From contig NZ_LMUL01000014.1 in assembly GCF_009765965.1 (NCBI RefSeq), positions 2,443,157 to 2,506,300 on the forward strand: 63,144 bases of DNA, written 5' to 3'. The notes below the pieces were generated by a model that was not told the DNA's origin, made no database searches, and saw only the letters and a list, made by a program, of their open reading frames with translations. This DNA comes from Caulobacter sp. S45. GTDB taxonomy: Bacteria; Pseudomonadota; Alphaproteobacteria; Caulobacterales; Caulobacteraceae. Positions 1-8,786 of the stretch are shown in pieces; positions within the stretch are counted from its first letter, which is position 1; every line of letters begins with the position of its first letter. Made by a program: the position numbers and the translations under genes.

Positions 1-1
1 G

Positions 2-622
2 CGGGTGGGCATGGTGGTGCAGGAGGAGGCCAGCGGGCGTTACAGCCTCGGTCCCTATGCGCTCCAGCTCGGCCTGGCGTCGCTGCGCAAGCTGGACATC
101 GGCCGGCTGGGCCGCGCGGCGCTGCAGGACCTCAGCGACGAGGCGGGCGAGGCGAGCTATCTGGCGGTCTGGGGCAACCGCGGCCCCTGCATCATCATGC
201 GGGTGGATGGGCCGCGGCCGATCCCGATGTCGCTCCAGGTCGGCTACGTACTGCCGGTGATCCCGACCGCGACGGGGCGCATCTTTCTTTCCTATCTGCC
301 CCGCGCCGTCACCGCAGTCGTGGTCGAGCAGGAGCGGGCAGGGACCGATCCGCGCAGCGCCAATATCCCCGAGGCCGAGCTGGCCAAGGTCATCGCCGAG
401 ACCCAGGCGCGGGGCGTCTCGCGCACCGACGGCCTGCTCAACATCGGCTTCACCGCCCTGTCGGCGCCGGTGCTGGCCCATGACGGGACGCTCGCCGGCG
501 CGATCACGGTGATCGGTCCCAGCGGCGGCATCGACACAGCCTTCAACGGCCGCACCGCGCGACTGTTGCGCAGCGCCTCGGAGAGCCTGACCGAGCAGAT
601 GGGCGGCAAGGCCCCGGGCTGA
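2..622 (+). CDS. IclR-family transcriptional regulator, 5'-truncated by the window edge
   Basis: The reading frame is open from the first bases, so the gene starts outside the window and only the last 206 or so codons are present. The visible part begins at the link after the winged-helix domain (GRYSLGPYALQLGL) and covers the IclR effector-binding domain, including the typical C-terminal stretch GFTALSAPVLAHDGTLAGAITV. The DNA-binding helix-turn-helix is not visible. IclR proteins commonly control neighbouring aromatic-degradation operons, and this one lies 232 bases upstream of a UbiD/molybdenum-hydroxylase operon on the same strand, so it is the likely local regulator (inference). The effector is unknown. 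Confidence 0.9.
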   Translation, partial: RVGMVVQEEASGRYSLGPYALQLGLASLRKLDIGRLGRAALQDLSDEAGEASYLAVWGNRGPCIIMRVDGPRPIPMSLQVGYVLPVIPTATGRIFLSYLPRAVTAVVVEQERAGTDPRSANIPEAELAKVIAETQARGVSRTDGLLNIGFTALSAPVLAHDGTLAGAITVIGPSGGIDTAFNGRTARLLRSASESLTEQMGGKAPG

Positions 623-759
623 CCTTGATCGTCGGGCGCCATCCGATGGCTGTCCGGAATGACGATCGCTCTGCTCTTCGCCGCTGTCGCGCCGTGATAT
701 TTCTTGAATTGTGCGCGAGAACCACGCCCGCGCGGCTCGCGTCGCGCGAGGCGGGTTTG

Positions 760-815
760 TTGACAGGATTCTGGGCGGGTGATAGCGCGTACAACAGAAT
801 TTGATTTAAACAAAT
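760..815 (+). promoter_or_regulatory. Candidate promoter and operator of catabolic cluster 1
   Basis: The 232 bases between the IclR gene and ubiD hold a TTGACA hexamer at 760-765. The hexamer 17 bases later (783-788, TAGCGC) is a poor -10. Just downstream, at 799-815, is an inverted repeat ATTTG-N7-CAAAT, AT-rich in a GC-rich region and suitable as an IclR-type operator. The assignment rests on position and symmetry only. Confidence 0.35.
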
Positions 816-854
816 CGACCCATTTTTGGGAAGCTTAGGTCCTGGGAGGACGTG

Positions 855-2426
855 ATGGGCGTTAACACGGGCGGCAAGCCGGATGGCCAAGCCATCGATT
901 GCGACGCCTTTCGTCTGCGGACCTTCCTCCAGACGCTTGAGGGCACCGACGAACTCGAGATCGTCGAGGAGCAGGTCGACCTGGCCGATGTGGCCGACCG
1001 CCTCGAAGGCAATCCGCGCGCCGTGCTGTTCCGCAAGGTCGGGCCCGAGGGCGCCGAACTGGTCGGCAACGTGGTCGGCAGCCGTGAGCGCCTCGCCCGC
1101 GCCCTGGGTGTCTCCCAGGATAAGATGCTGTCCGAGCTGCTGGAGCGCCTGCGCCACAAGCCCCAGATCGTCGAGATCGCCCGCGAGGCGGCGCCGGTCC
1201 AGGAAGTGGTGCTGACCGGCGAGGACGCCGATCTCACCCAGCTCCCGGTCAATTTCCAGCATGGCCTGGACGGCGCGCCCTACATCTCCGCCGCCATCGA
1301 CTATGTGCGCGACGTCAAGACCGGCCTGATGAACGTCGGTGTGCGCCGGCTGATGCTGCGCGGCCCGCATGAGGCCGGGGCTGATGTGGTGTCGCCGAGC
1401 GACCTTCGCGCCATCTACGAGGCCAGCCTCGCGCGAGGCGAGCGCCTGCCGGTCAGCTTCGTGGTCGGCGCCCACCCGCTGGACTACATCGCCGCCACGC
1501 TGCGCCTGCCGGTGGACGAGCTGGGCATCGTCGCCTCGCTGCGCAACGGCCCGCTGCCGGTGGTCAAGGGTGTGACCAACGACATCATGGTGCCCGCCGA
1601 CGCGGAGTTCGTGCTCGAAGGCTATCTGAGCGAGAAGGGCTACGTGGAGGCCGAAGGACCGTACGGCGAGTTCCTCGGCTACTACGGCGGGGTCAAGCGC
1701 AATCCGGTGTTCCACCTGACCGCGATCACCAAGCGCCGCGACGCCATGTTCCAGACCATGACCATCAGCGGCCGGACCATGGGCTATACCGACAGCGCGC
1801 CGCTGATCGCGCTGCGCACCGAAGCCATGGTGTGGCGCGCGCTGGAAGGCGCCGTGCGCGAGCCGCTGGGGGTCTACGCGACTGGGGCCAGCGGCGGCAT
1901 GTTCAACGTGCGCATCTCGCTGCGCCAGCGGGTGCCGGGCGAGGCGCGCAACGCGATCGCTGCGGCCTTCTCCAGCTTGGCCAACGTCAAGAACGTGTTC
2001 GTGGTCGATCCCGACGTGGACATCTTCTCCGACCAGCAGATGGACTGGGCGCTGGCGACCCGGTTCCAGCCGGCGCGCGACCTGGTGGTCAGCGACGGCT
2101 ACCGCGCCCTGCCGCTCGACCCCTCGCTGGGCGAGGACCGGTTAGGGTCCAAGTGCGGCTTCGACCTGACCTGGCCCTTCGGCAAGGGCGGCAGCTTCGA
2201 GCGCCAGGCCCCGTTCCCGCCGACCTATCCGGGCGAGCGTTTCGCCTCGATCGAGGCGGCCCTGGCGGACGGGCCCAAGTTCTTCGAGCAGCTGATGGCC
2301 GCGACCGGGAGCCGGGACGGGCGCGAGATCGTTCGTAAGCTGGACACGCTGCGCGCCCACGGCCTCGGGCGCGACGCGGACGGCCGCTATCTGATGGGCG
2401 GTCCCACTGCGGGCGCAAAGAGCTGA
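855..2426 (+). CDS. UbiD-family prenyl-FMN-dependent decarboxylase
   Basis: 523 aa, the usual UbiD size. The family catalyses reversible decarboxylation of aromatic or unsaturated acids with prenylated FMN. The diagnostic stretch is EGPYGEFLGYYGG (about residues 263-275), containing the conserved catalytic Glu region, with a downstream ITKRRDAMFQTMTISG segment typical of UbiD. The ATG at 855 is preferred over the GTG at 852 because GGGAGGA lies at a proper distance. It is the first gene of a plus-strand operon that ends with ubiX, the source of its cofactor. The related FDCA decarboxylase HmfF also sits beside a molybdenum dehydrogenase, but no CoA ligase is present here. The substrate cannot be named from sequence. 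Confidence 0.9.
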   Translation: MGVNTGGKPDGQAIDCDAFRLRTFLQTLEGTDELEIVEEQVDLADVADRLEGNPRAVLFRKVGPEGAELVGNVVGSRERLARALGVSQDKMLSELLERLRHKPQIVEIAREAAPVQEVVLTGEDADLTQLPVNFQHGLDGAPYISAAIDYVRDVKTGLMNVGVRRLMLRGPHEAGADVVSPSDLRAIYEASLARGERLPVSFVVGAHPLDYIAATLRLPVDELGIVASLRNGPLPVVKGVTNDIMVPADAEFVLEGYLSEKGYVEAEGPYGEFLGYYGGVKRNPVFHLTAITKRRDAMFQTMTISGRTMGYTDSAPLIALRTEAMVWRALEGAVREPLGVYATGASGGMFNVRISLRQRVPGEARNAIAAAFSSLANVKNVFVVDPDVDIFSDQQMDWALATRFQPARDLVVSDGYRALPLDPSLGEDRLGSKCGFDLTWPFGKGGSFERQAPFPPTYPGERFASIEAALADGPKFFEQLMAATGSRDGREIVRKLDTLRAHGLGRDADGRYLMGGPTAGAKS

Positions 2427-2447
2427 CGAGGCCCTGAGGAGACGTCC

Positions 2448-4814
2448 ATGGGCGGCTACATCGGCAAGCCAATCCCGCGTGTGGAAGACCTCCGCTTCGT
2501 CACCGGGCGCGGGCGCTATACCGACGACATCAAGGTCGCGAACGCCTGCTTCGCCTGTTTCGCGCGCGCGCCCTACGCCCACGCCCTGATCCACCGCATC
2601 GACGTGAGCGCGGCTGCTGTGGCGCCGGGCGTGATCGCGGTGCTGACCGTGGACGACTATCTGGCCGACGGGCACAAGGGGATGTCCCATGTCCCGGTGC
2701 CGGCGGACGCGGTGGACGCCAAGCTGCCGGCGTTCAAGGCCACGCCCGAGACGCCGATCTTCGACGCGCCGCACCTGCCCATGGTGCGAGACAAGGTCCG
2801 CCACGTCGGCGAGGCCGTGGCCATGATCCTGGCCGAGACCTACGCCCAGGCCCGCGACGCCGCCGATCTGGTGGTGGTGGACTATGAGCCCCTGCCGGCG
2901 GTGGTGGTGACGCTGGACGCCATGGCCGAAGGCGCGCCGCAGATCTGGGACGGAGCGCCGGGCAACATCTGCTTCGACCAGAGCTTCGGCGACAAGGATG
3001 CGACCGACAAGGCGTTCGAGGGCGCCCACCTCGTGCTCGAGCGGACCTTCGTCAACAGCCGCATCATCAATTGCCAGATGGAGCCGCGATCGGCGATCGG
3101 CGTCTACGATGCGAAAGAGGACGTCTATCACCTGATCGCCGGCAGCCAGGGCGCGGTGCGCCAGCGGGTCGAGCTGGCCCAGTCGCTGGGCGTGCCGATC
3201 GACCGGACCCAGGTCGTCTGTCCCGACACCGGCGGCGGCTTCGGCCCGCGCACCACGCTCTACGCCGAGCAGCTCGCGGTGACCTGGGCGGCGAAGCGGG
3301 TAGGACGTCCGGTGAAGTGGACCTCCGATCGCAGCGAAGCCTTCCTGACCGACTACCAGGGGCGCGGCATGACCACCCGCGCGGCCATGGCCTTTGACAA
3401 GAAGGGCAGGATTCTCGGGATGAAGACCGAGGTCTATGGCAACATCGGCGGCCACACCGTCTCGTTCGTGCCCGTGTCCAACAACTACCGGGTCACCACC
3501 ACCACCTACGCCGTGCCGGCCGCCACCGTGCGCGCGGTGGGCGTGCTGACCAACACCACACCGACCGCCCCCTTCCGCGGCGCTGGTCGGCCGGAGGCGC
3601 ACTACGTCATCGAGCGGCTGCTCGACACGGCGGCCAAGACGCTGAAGATCGACCGGATCGAGATTCGTCGCCGCAACCTGATCCCCAAGAGCGCGCTGCC
3701 TTACCGCAATGCGCTGGGCCTGACCTACGATTCCGGCGATTTCCATGGCAACATGAAGAAGTCGCTGGAACGGGCGGACTGGGATGGCTTTCCCGTCCGC
3801 CGCGAAGCCAGCGAGGCCCAGGGCAAGCTGCGCGGGATCGCGGTGGCCAACTATGTGGAGTCGCCGGTGGGCGCGCCGCGCGAGCGCATCGTTATCAATG
3901 TGCGCATGGACGGCACGGTGGAGATCATGGCCGGCACCCAGTCCACCGGCCAGGGCCATGAAACCACCTTCGCCCAGGTGGTGGCCGACCATCTCAGCGT
4001 CGATATGAAGACCATCCGCCTGGTCACCGGCGACACCCGCATCATCTCGGTCGGCGGCGGCACCCATTCCGACCGCAGCATGCGGCTGGGCGGCACGCTG
4101 CTGGTCGAGGCGTGCGCCGACATCGTGGCGCAGGCGCGCGTGCTGGCGGCCCGCGCCTTCGAGCGGCCGGAATCGGAGATCGTGTTCGAGGACGGGATGT
4201 TCACCCACCCCTCCACCAACCGCGCCTATTCGATCTTCGAGGCGGCGGCGCTCGACACGCAGGCCATGCTGACCTCGGCCAAAGAATTCAGCGGTCGTAT
4301 GCCCGCCTATCCCACCGGGTGCGCTGTCTGCGAGCTGGAGATCGACCCCGACACCGGCGTGACCCAGATCGTGCGCTACACCTCCATCGACGACGTGGGC
4401 CAGCCGATCAATCCGCTGATCGTGGACGGCCAGGTCCACGGCGGCATCGCCCAGGGCGTCGGCCAGGCGCTGATGGAGGACTTCCAGGTCGATCCGGCGA
4501 CGGGCCAGGTGCTGGGCGGCTCGTTCATGGACTACGGCGTCCCGCGCGCCGACCACTTCCCCCACTTCGACATCGACTTCACCGAGGACCCCACCGCCGG
4601 CAATCCGCTGCGGGTCAAAGGCGGCGGCGAGAGCGGCATCACGCCTGCGACGGCGGTGATCATCAACGCGGTGGTGGACGCGCTCAGTCCCTACGGCATC
4701 GAGCATATCGACCTGCCGGCCACGCCGATGAAGATCTGGAAGACCATCGACGAGGCCCGCAAAGCTCAGAAGACGCCTAAGGCGAATGCTGCGCCCACGG
4801 TCGAAGCGGCATGA
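2448..4814 (+). CDS. Xanthine-oxidase-family molybdenum hydroxylase, large (Mo-binding) subunit
   Basis: 788 aa, the expected size of a CoxL/QorL-type catalytic subunit. The N-terminus (IGKPIPRVEDLRFVTGRGRYTDD) is the family's a/b-hammerhead start, and the catalytic base appears as GGGESG with Glu about residue 728. The active-site loop reads FRGAGRPE (about residues 375-383), without the Cys of the CO dehydrogenase motif AYRCSFR, so it is not a CO dehydrogenase. Such enzymes hydroxylate carbon in (hetero)aromatic rings or aldehydes using water oxygen. Its partners are the 2Fe-2S (7401) and FAD (7920) genes, separated from it by three catabolic genes, an unusual split. It overlaps the next gene by ATGA. 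Confidence 0.92.
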   Translation: MGGYIGKPIPRVEDLRFVTGRGRYTDDIKVANACFACFARAPYAHALIHRIDVSAAAVAPGVIAVLTVDDYLADGHKGMSHVPVPADAVDAKLPAFKATPETPIFDAPHLPMVRDKVRHVGEAVAMILAETYAQARDAADLVVVDYEPLPAVVVTLDAMAEGAPQIWDGAPGNICFDQSFGDKDATDKAFEGAHLVLERTFVNSRIINCQMEPRSAIGVYDAKEDVYHLIAGSQGAVRQRVELAQSLGVPIDRTQVVCPDTGGGFGPRTTLYAEQLAVTWAAKRVGRPVKWTSDRSEAFLTDYQGRGMTTRAAMAFDKKGRILGMKTEVYGNIGGHTVSFVPVSNNYRVTTTTYAVPAATVRAVGVLTNTTPTAPFRGAGRPEAHYVIERLLDTAAKTLKIDRIEIRRRNLIPKSALPYRNALGLTYDSGDFHGNMKKSLERADWDGFPVRREASEAQGKLRGIAVANYVESPVGAPRERIVINVRMDGTVEIMAGTQSTGQGHETTFAQVVADHLSVDMKTIRLVTGDTRIISVGGGTHSDRSMRLGGTLLVEACADIVAQARVLAARAFERPESEIVFEDGMFTHPSTNRAYSIFEAAALDTQAMLTSAKEFSGRMPAYPTGCAVCELEIDPDTGVTQIVRYTSIDDVGQPINPLIVDGQVHGGIAQGVGQALMEDFQVDPATGQVLGGSFMDYGVPRADHFPHFDIDFTEDPTAGNPLRVKGGGESGITPATAVIINAVVDALSPYGIEHIDLPATPMKIWKTIDEARKAQKTPKANAAPTVEAA

Positions 4815-5839
4815 GCGACGTGGCGACCTCGGTCTCGGGGCAGGCCAGGCCTTCGCGGCTGGCCTATGTCGTGCTGGGCTCGCCCAAGATCGACGCCTGG
4901 CGGAGCTTCGCCAAGGACGTCATGGCGATGGATGTCCGCGAAACCGAGGGCGGCGGTCTCGCCCTGCGCATGGACGCCAAGCCGTTCCGCTTCGCTGTCG
5001 AACCCAGCGCGCAGGAGGGCGCGGTCACGGCGGGGTGGGAGTTCGACGCCGCCGCCGACCTGTCGGCCGTGGTGGACAAGCTGCGGGTCGCAGGCGTGGC
5101 CCTGGTGGAAGGCGACATGGCCGCCTGTCAGGCGCGCGGGGTGGAGCGGCTCTATGCGTTCGCCGATCCGGCCGGCAATCCGGTGGAGCTGTGCTTTGGC
5201 CATCGCGACGGGGACGCCCCGCACTTCCCAAGGCCCCTCGGCGGTTTCAAGACCGGCGACTGCGGCCTCGGCCACATGGTCTACGCCTGCATCGACAGCG
5301 CGCCGTCGGTGACCTTCTACGAGGACATCCTTGGTTTCCGGCTGAGCGACAGCGCCGACGAGCCCTTCGCCGCCACCTTCATGCACGTCAATCCGCGCCA
5401 CCACAGCCTGGCCCTGGTCGAGGCCGGCCGCACCGGGGTGCACCATGTGATGGTGGAGCTGTACGCCTTTGACGACGTGGGTCAGGCCTATGACCGGGCC
5501 CAGCTCGAAGAGGGCAGGGTGGCGGTCACGCTCGGCCGGCACACCAACGACTTCATGACCTCGTTCTACGCCGCCACGCCCTCGGGCTTCATGATCGAGT
5601 ACGGCTGGGGCGGCCGCACCATCGACCCTGAGCACTGGCGGGCCGAGGTGCTGCACGACGGGCCTAGTCTGTGGGGCCATGAACGCCAGTGGCTGCAAGG
5701 GCCCAAGCGCCAGCTCGCTCGTGACATGCGCCTGCGCGCCGCCGAGGCGGGGCTGAAGGCGCCGATGCAGGTCTCCGAAGGTTTCTTCGACATCGCTGGC
5801 CGCGCCGACGCGCCGGTCCGGCCCAAGGCTGTGGAGTAG
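4811..5839 (+). CDS. Type I extradiol ring-cleavage dioxygenase (two VOC domains)
   Basis: 342 aa, slightly longer than the 290-300 aa of BphC-type enzymes. Two vicinal-oxygen-chelate domains are seen. The C-terminal one carries the Fe(II) ligands in family context: His155 (GHMVY), His211 or 212 (VHHVMVE) and Glu263 (FMIEYGWGG). The second-sphere residues His197/198 (RHHSLAL), His244 (GRHTND) and Tyr253 also match. The N-terminal VOC domain is degenerate, as usual. The expected reaction is O2-dependent meta-cleavage of a catechol-type ring. It starts inside the coxL stop codon (ATGA) and is followed 4 bases later by a dienelactone-hydrolase-like gene, so ring cleavage and hydrolysis are probably coupled in one pathway. 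The diol substrate is unknown. Confidence 0.9.
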   Translation: MSDVATSVSGQARPSRLAYVVLGSPKIDAWRSFAKDVMAMDVRETEGGGLALRMDAKPFRFAVEPSAQEGAVTAGWEFDAAADLSAVVDKLRVAGVALVEGDMAACQARGVERLYAFADPAGNPVELCFGHRDGDAPHFPRPLGGFKTGDCGLGHMVYACIDSAPSVTFYEDILGFRLSDSADEPFAATFMHVNPRHHSLALVEAGRTGVHHVMVELYAFDDVGQAYDRAQLEEGRVAVTLGRHTNDFMTSFYAATPSGFMIEYGWGGRTIDPEHWRAEVLHDGPSLWGHERQWLQGPKRQLARDMRLRAAEAGLKAPMQVSEGFFDIAGRADAPVRPKAVE

Positions 5840-5843
5840 GATC

Positions 5844-6545
5844 ATGGGTGAGTTCATCGACCTGGTGAAGGACGGCGAAACGTCCATGCGCGCCTACAAG
5901 GCGCTGCCGGCGTCCGGCCGCGGTCCGGTGGTCGTGGTGCTGCAGGAAATCTTCGGGGTGAATGCGGCGATGCGCTCGGTCGCCGACGATCTCGCCGCCG
6001 AGGGCTTTGTGGCGCTGGTCCCGGACATGTTCTGGCGTATCCAGCCGGGCATCGAGCTTGGCTACGACGACGCGGGCCTCCAGCAGGCGCGCGCGGCGTG
6101 GGGACAGTTCGACCTGGGCAAGGGCGTGGCCGACGCGGCCGCCGCCATCGCCGGCGGCCGCAAGCTGGCGGAGGGGACCGGCAAGGTTGCGGTGCTCGGC
6201 TTCTGCCTGGGCGGCCAGGTGGCGGTGAAGGCCGCCGCCCGCGACGGCGCCGTCGATGCGGTGGTCTCCTTCTACGGCGTACGCCTGAACGAGAGCCTGG
6301 ACGAGATCGCCGGCCTGTCCTGTCCGACCTTGTTCCACTTCGGCGACGCCGACAGCCATATCCCCGCGGAAACCCGCGACGCCATCGGCAAGGTCGCCGC
6401 CGACAAGCCCGGCATGGAGATGCACGTCTATCCGGGCGCGGGGCACGGTTTCTACAACGCGTTCCGCCCGGCCGGCTTTGACGCCAAGGGCCATGAGCAG
6501 TCCCGGACGCGTTCCCTGGACGTCCTGCACAAGGCCCTCGCCTAG
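5844..6545 (+). CDS. Dienelactone hydrolase-family protein
   Basis: 233 aa, matching dienelactone hydrolase length. The classical Cys-Asp-His triad is visible: Cys121 in GFCLGG, Asp170 in FGDADSHIP and His201 in GAGHGFYN. Glu36 in LQEIFG is the residue that holds the Cys in bacterial DLH. The enzyme should be cytoplasmic and hydrolyse a lactone or ester-like ring-cleavage intermediate. It follows the extradiol dioxygenase after 4 bases. A DLH beside an extradiol rather than an intradiol enzyme is not the textbook pairing, so it may act on a product other than dienelactone. Confidence 0.88.
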   Translation: MGEFIDLVKDGETSMRAYKALPASGRGPVVVVLQEIFGVNAAMRSVADDLAAEGFVALVPDMFWRIQPGIELGYDDAGLQQARAAWGQFDLGKGVADAAAAIAGGRKLAEGTGKVAVLGFCLGGQVAVKAAARDGAVDAVVSFYGVRLNESLDEIAGLSCPTLFHFGDADSHIPAETRDAIGKVAADKPGMEMHVYPGAGHGFYNAFRPAGFDAKGHEQSRTRSLDVLHKALA

Positions 6546-6660
6546 ACCCGCGCCGGCCGCCGTAACCTTTGGCGAGCCCAGCGATTATATCCAAGGCCTT
6601 CGGACATGGGCGCAGGCTCACGTCCGGAGGCGTCCACTCTCGAAGGCTAGTGCGATACCG

Positions 6661-7401
6661 ATGACCGAAGTTGTTGAGCTCATCCGCCGGGACGCCCTGC
6701 TCGATGTCGTGCTGAACGACTCCGAGGGCGGCAACCTGATCTCCAACGAAGAGGGCGACAAGCTGGCCGAGGCGCTCACAGCCCTCGACCCGGCCGTCAA
6801 GCTGGTGCGTATCCGCGCCAAGGGCCACGATTTCTGCAAGGGGCGGGTGTCGCTCGTTCCCAAGCCCGGGACCGCCGTGCTCAGCGGGTTGGAGCTGAAG
6901 CAGAAGGTGGCGGAGCCGGCGCTGCGCGTCTACGAGGCGCTGCGCAACGTGCCGGTGCCGGTGCTGAGCGTGGTCAGGGGCGCCGCCCATGGCTACGGCT
7001 GCGGCCTGGTCGCCGCCAGCGATATCACCGTGGCCGCCGACATCGCCGAGTTCTCGGTGCCCGAGCTGGAACGCAACATCCCGCCGACCCTGGTGATGAC
7101 CGCTTTGATGGGCCGTATCCCCCACAAGGCCATCGCCCAACTGGTGCTGAGTCGCGAACCGATCTCCGCCGCCCAGGCGCTGGAGTGGGGGCTGGTCACC
7201 AAGGTTGTGGCTCCCGCCGATCTCGACGCCGAGGTCGAGCGCCTGACCGACACCATCCTGGCCTATGCGCCGGAGTCGGTGCGCGCAGTTAAGGAATACA
7301 TGCGTCATGGGCCGGGGCTTTCCGGTCAGGCCCAGGCCAGCCTCGCCGCCAATATCGCCGCCACCGCCCTGTCCGCCCGCTTCGTGCAGATGAAACCCTG
7401 A
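6661..7401 (+). CDS. Enoyl-CoA hydratase/isomerase (crotonase) family protein
   Basis: 246 aa from the ATG at 6661. A longer frame from 6478 would overlap the DLH gene and lacks family similarity. Crotonase features are the oxyanion-hole segments KGHDFCKG and [11 protein letters not shown], followed by [13 protein letters not shown]. Of the two hydratase glutamates, the second is kept (Glu135 in VPEL) but the first, normally in GGGCE, is Gly115 here. It may therefore be a CoA-thioester hydrolase, isomerase or C-C lyase rather than a true hydratase; HmfE of furoate degradation is a crotonase-fold precedent. The 115-base gap upstream could hold an internal promoter. Its stop overlaps the next start (TGATG). 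Confidence 0.82.
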   Translation: MTEVVELIRRDALLDVVLNDSEGGNLISNEEGDKLAEALTALDPAVKLVRIRAKGHDFCKGRVSLVPKPGTAVLSGLELKQKVAEPALRVYEALRNVPVPVLSVVRGAAHGYGCGLVAASDITVAADIAEFSVPELERNIPPTLVMTALMGRIPHKAIAQLVLSREPISAAQALEWGLVTKVVAPADLDAEVERLTDTILAYAPESVRAVKEYMRHGPGLSGQAQASLAANIAATALSARFVQMKP

Positions 7402-7916
7402 TGCCGATCAAGGTCGAGATCACCGTCAACGGCGCGCCCACCTCGGCCGAGGTCGAGCCGCGCACCCTGCTGGTGCATTATCTGAGGGAATATCTGGGCC
7501 TGACCGGCACCCATGTCGGCTGCGACACCACCCAGTGCGGGGCCTGCGTGGTCCATGCCGATGGCCGCTCGATCAAGAGCTGCACGGCGCTGGCGGCGCA
7601 GATGAACGGCGCGAAGATCACCACCATCGAGGGACTGGCCGCCACCCATCCCGACGCCGAGGGCCTGCACCCGCTCCAGGCGGCGTTCCGCGACTGCCAC
7701 GGCCTGCAGTGCGGCTTCTGCACGCCGGGCATGATCATGAGCGGCTCGGCGCTGCTGCTGGAGAACGCCGATCCCACCGACCACGAGATCCGCGACTGGC
7801 TGGAAGGCAACATCTGCCGTTGCACCGGCTACCATAACATCGTGCGGGCGGTGAAGGCGGCCGCCTCCGCCATGCGCGAGCCGAAGGACCCGCGTCCGCA
7901 AGAGACGGCGGCCTGA
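7401..7916 (+). CDS. Molybdenum hydroxylase small subunit, two 2Fe-2S clusters
   Basis: 171 aa, typical CoxS/QorS size. All eight cluster ligands are present: Cys41, 46, 49 and 61 of the plant-ferredoxin-type cluster ([11 protein letters not shown]) and Cys104, 107, 139 and 141 of the helical-domain cluster (CGFCTPG and CRCTGYHN). It carries electrons from the molybdenum centre of the large subunit (2448) to the FAD subunit (7920). The start codon overlaps the stop of the crotonase gene, and the FAD gene follows after 3 bases, so tight co-translation is expected. Confidence 0.95.
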   Translation: MPIKVEITVNGAPTSAEVEPRTLLVHYLREYLGLTGTHVGCDTTQCGACVVHADGRSIKSCTALAAQMNGAKITTIEGLAATHPDAEGLHPLQAAFRDCHGLQCGFCTPGMIMSGSALLLENADPTDHEIRDWLEGNICRCTGYHNIVRAVKAAASAMREPKDPRPQETAA

Positions 7917-7919
7917 GCC

Positions 7920-8717
7920 ATGCACGCCTTCGAATACATCAAGCCGAACACGGTCTGGGAAGCGGTCGACCTGCTGGACGCCGACGAGGACGCCCGTCCG
8001 CTCGCCGGCGGCATGACCCTGCTGCCGACCCTGAAGCAGCGCCTGGCCCAGCCGACCCAGCTGGTGGACCTGGCCGGGCTGGAAGACCTACAGATCATCT
8101 CCGAGGGGCCGTCCTCGCTGACCATCGGGGCGATGAAGCGCCACGTGCAGGTGGCGCGCTCGCCCTCGATCAACGCCTTCCTGCCGGTGATCGCGCACCT
8201 GGCCGAGGGTATCGGCGACCCGCATGTGCGCAATCGCGGCACCATCGGCGGCTCAATCTCCAACTCAGACCCGGCGGCGGACTATCCGGCCGCGGTGCTG
8301 GGCCTGGGCGCGACGGTGATCACCAACCGGCGCGAGATCGACGGACAAGACTTCTTCACCGGATTGTTCTCGACCGCGCTTGAGCAGGGCGAGATCGTCA
8401 TGGCCATTCGTTTCCCGCTGCCCGAGCGCGCCGCCTACATCAAGTTCCCCAACCCTGCCTCGCGCTATGCGGCGGTCGGGGTGTTCGTGGCCAGGGTCAA
8501 GGGCGAGGCGAGGGTGGCGGTCACCGGCGCCGGTCCCTGCGCCTTCCGCCTGCCGCAGATGGAAGAGGCGCTGGACCGGTCTTTCGCGGTGGAGGCGATC
8601 CAGGATATCGAGATTTCGCAGGAGGGCCTGAACGCCGACCCCTCCGCCACCCCCGAGTACCGCGCCCACCTGATCGGCGTCATGGCCAGGCGCGCGGTGG
8701 AAGCGGCCGCCCGGTAG
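7920..8717 (+). CDS. Molybdenum hydroxylase medium subunit, FAD-binding
   Basis: 265 aa, slightly shorter than CoxM (about 290). The two FAD-binding motifs of the family are AGGMTLLP near residue 30 and RNRGTIGGSISNSDPAADYP near residue 102, followed by a CO-dehydrogenase flavoprotein C-terminal domain. The protein passes electrons from the 2Fe-2S subunit to an external acceptor. It is the third subunit of the hydroxylase whose large subunit lies at 2448-4814. No dedicated maturation genes of the CoxD/CoxE or XdhC type are seen in the cluster. Confidence 0.93.
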   Translation: MHAFEYIKPNTVWEAVDLLDADEDARPLAGGMTLLPTLKQRLAQPTQLVDLAGLEDLQIISEGPSSLTIGAMKRHVQVARSPSINAFLPVIAHLAEGIGDPHVRNRGTIGGSISNSDPAADYPAAVLGLGATVITNRREIDGQDFFTGLFSTALEQGEIVMAIRFPLPERAAYIKFPNPASRYAAVGVFVARVKGEARVAVTGAGPCAFRLPQMEEALDRSFAVEAIQDIEISQEGLNADPSATPEYRAHLIGVMARRAVEAAAR

Positions 8718-8786
8718 AAAATTTGTGGGCGGATTGTTTCCTTTCGAATACTCGACCATTTCGCCCTCGCGAACAGGACAAACATA

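Noticed and set aside
2142-4706. 854-codon minus-strand frame opposite ubiD and coxL
   Set aside because: It is rich in His, Arg and Gly, has no family motif, and lies opposite well-supported genes. High GC gives long antisense frames here.
2448-8717. Aerobic carbon monoxide dehydrogenase
   Set aside because: The large subunits of both clusters lack the AYRCSFR motif with the Cu-binding Cys (FRGAGRPE and YRSSGRPE instead).
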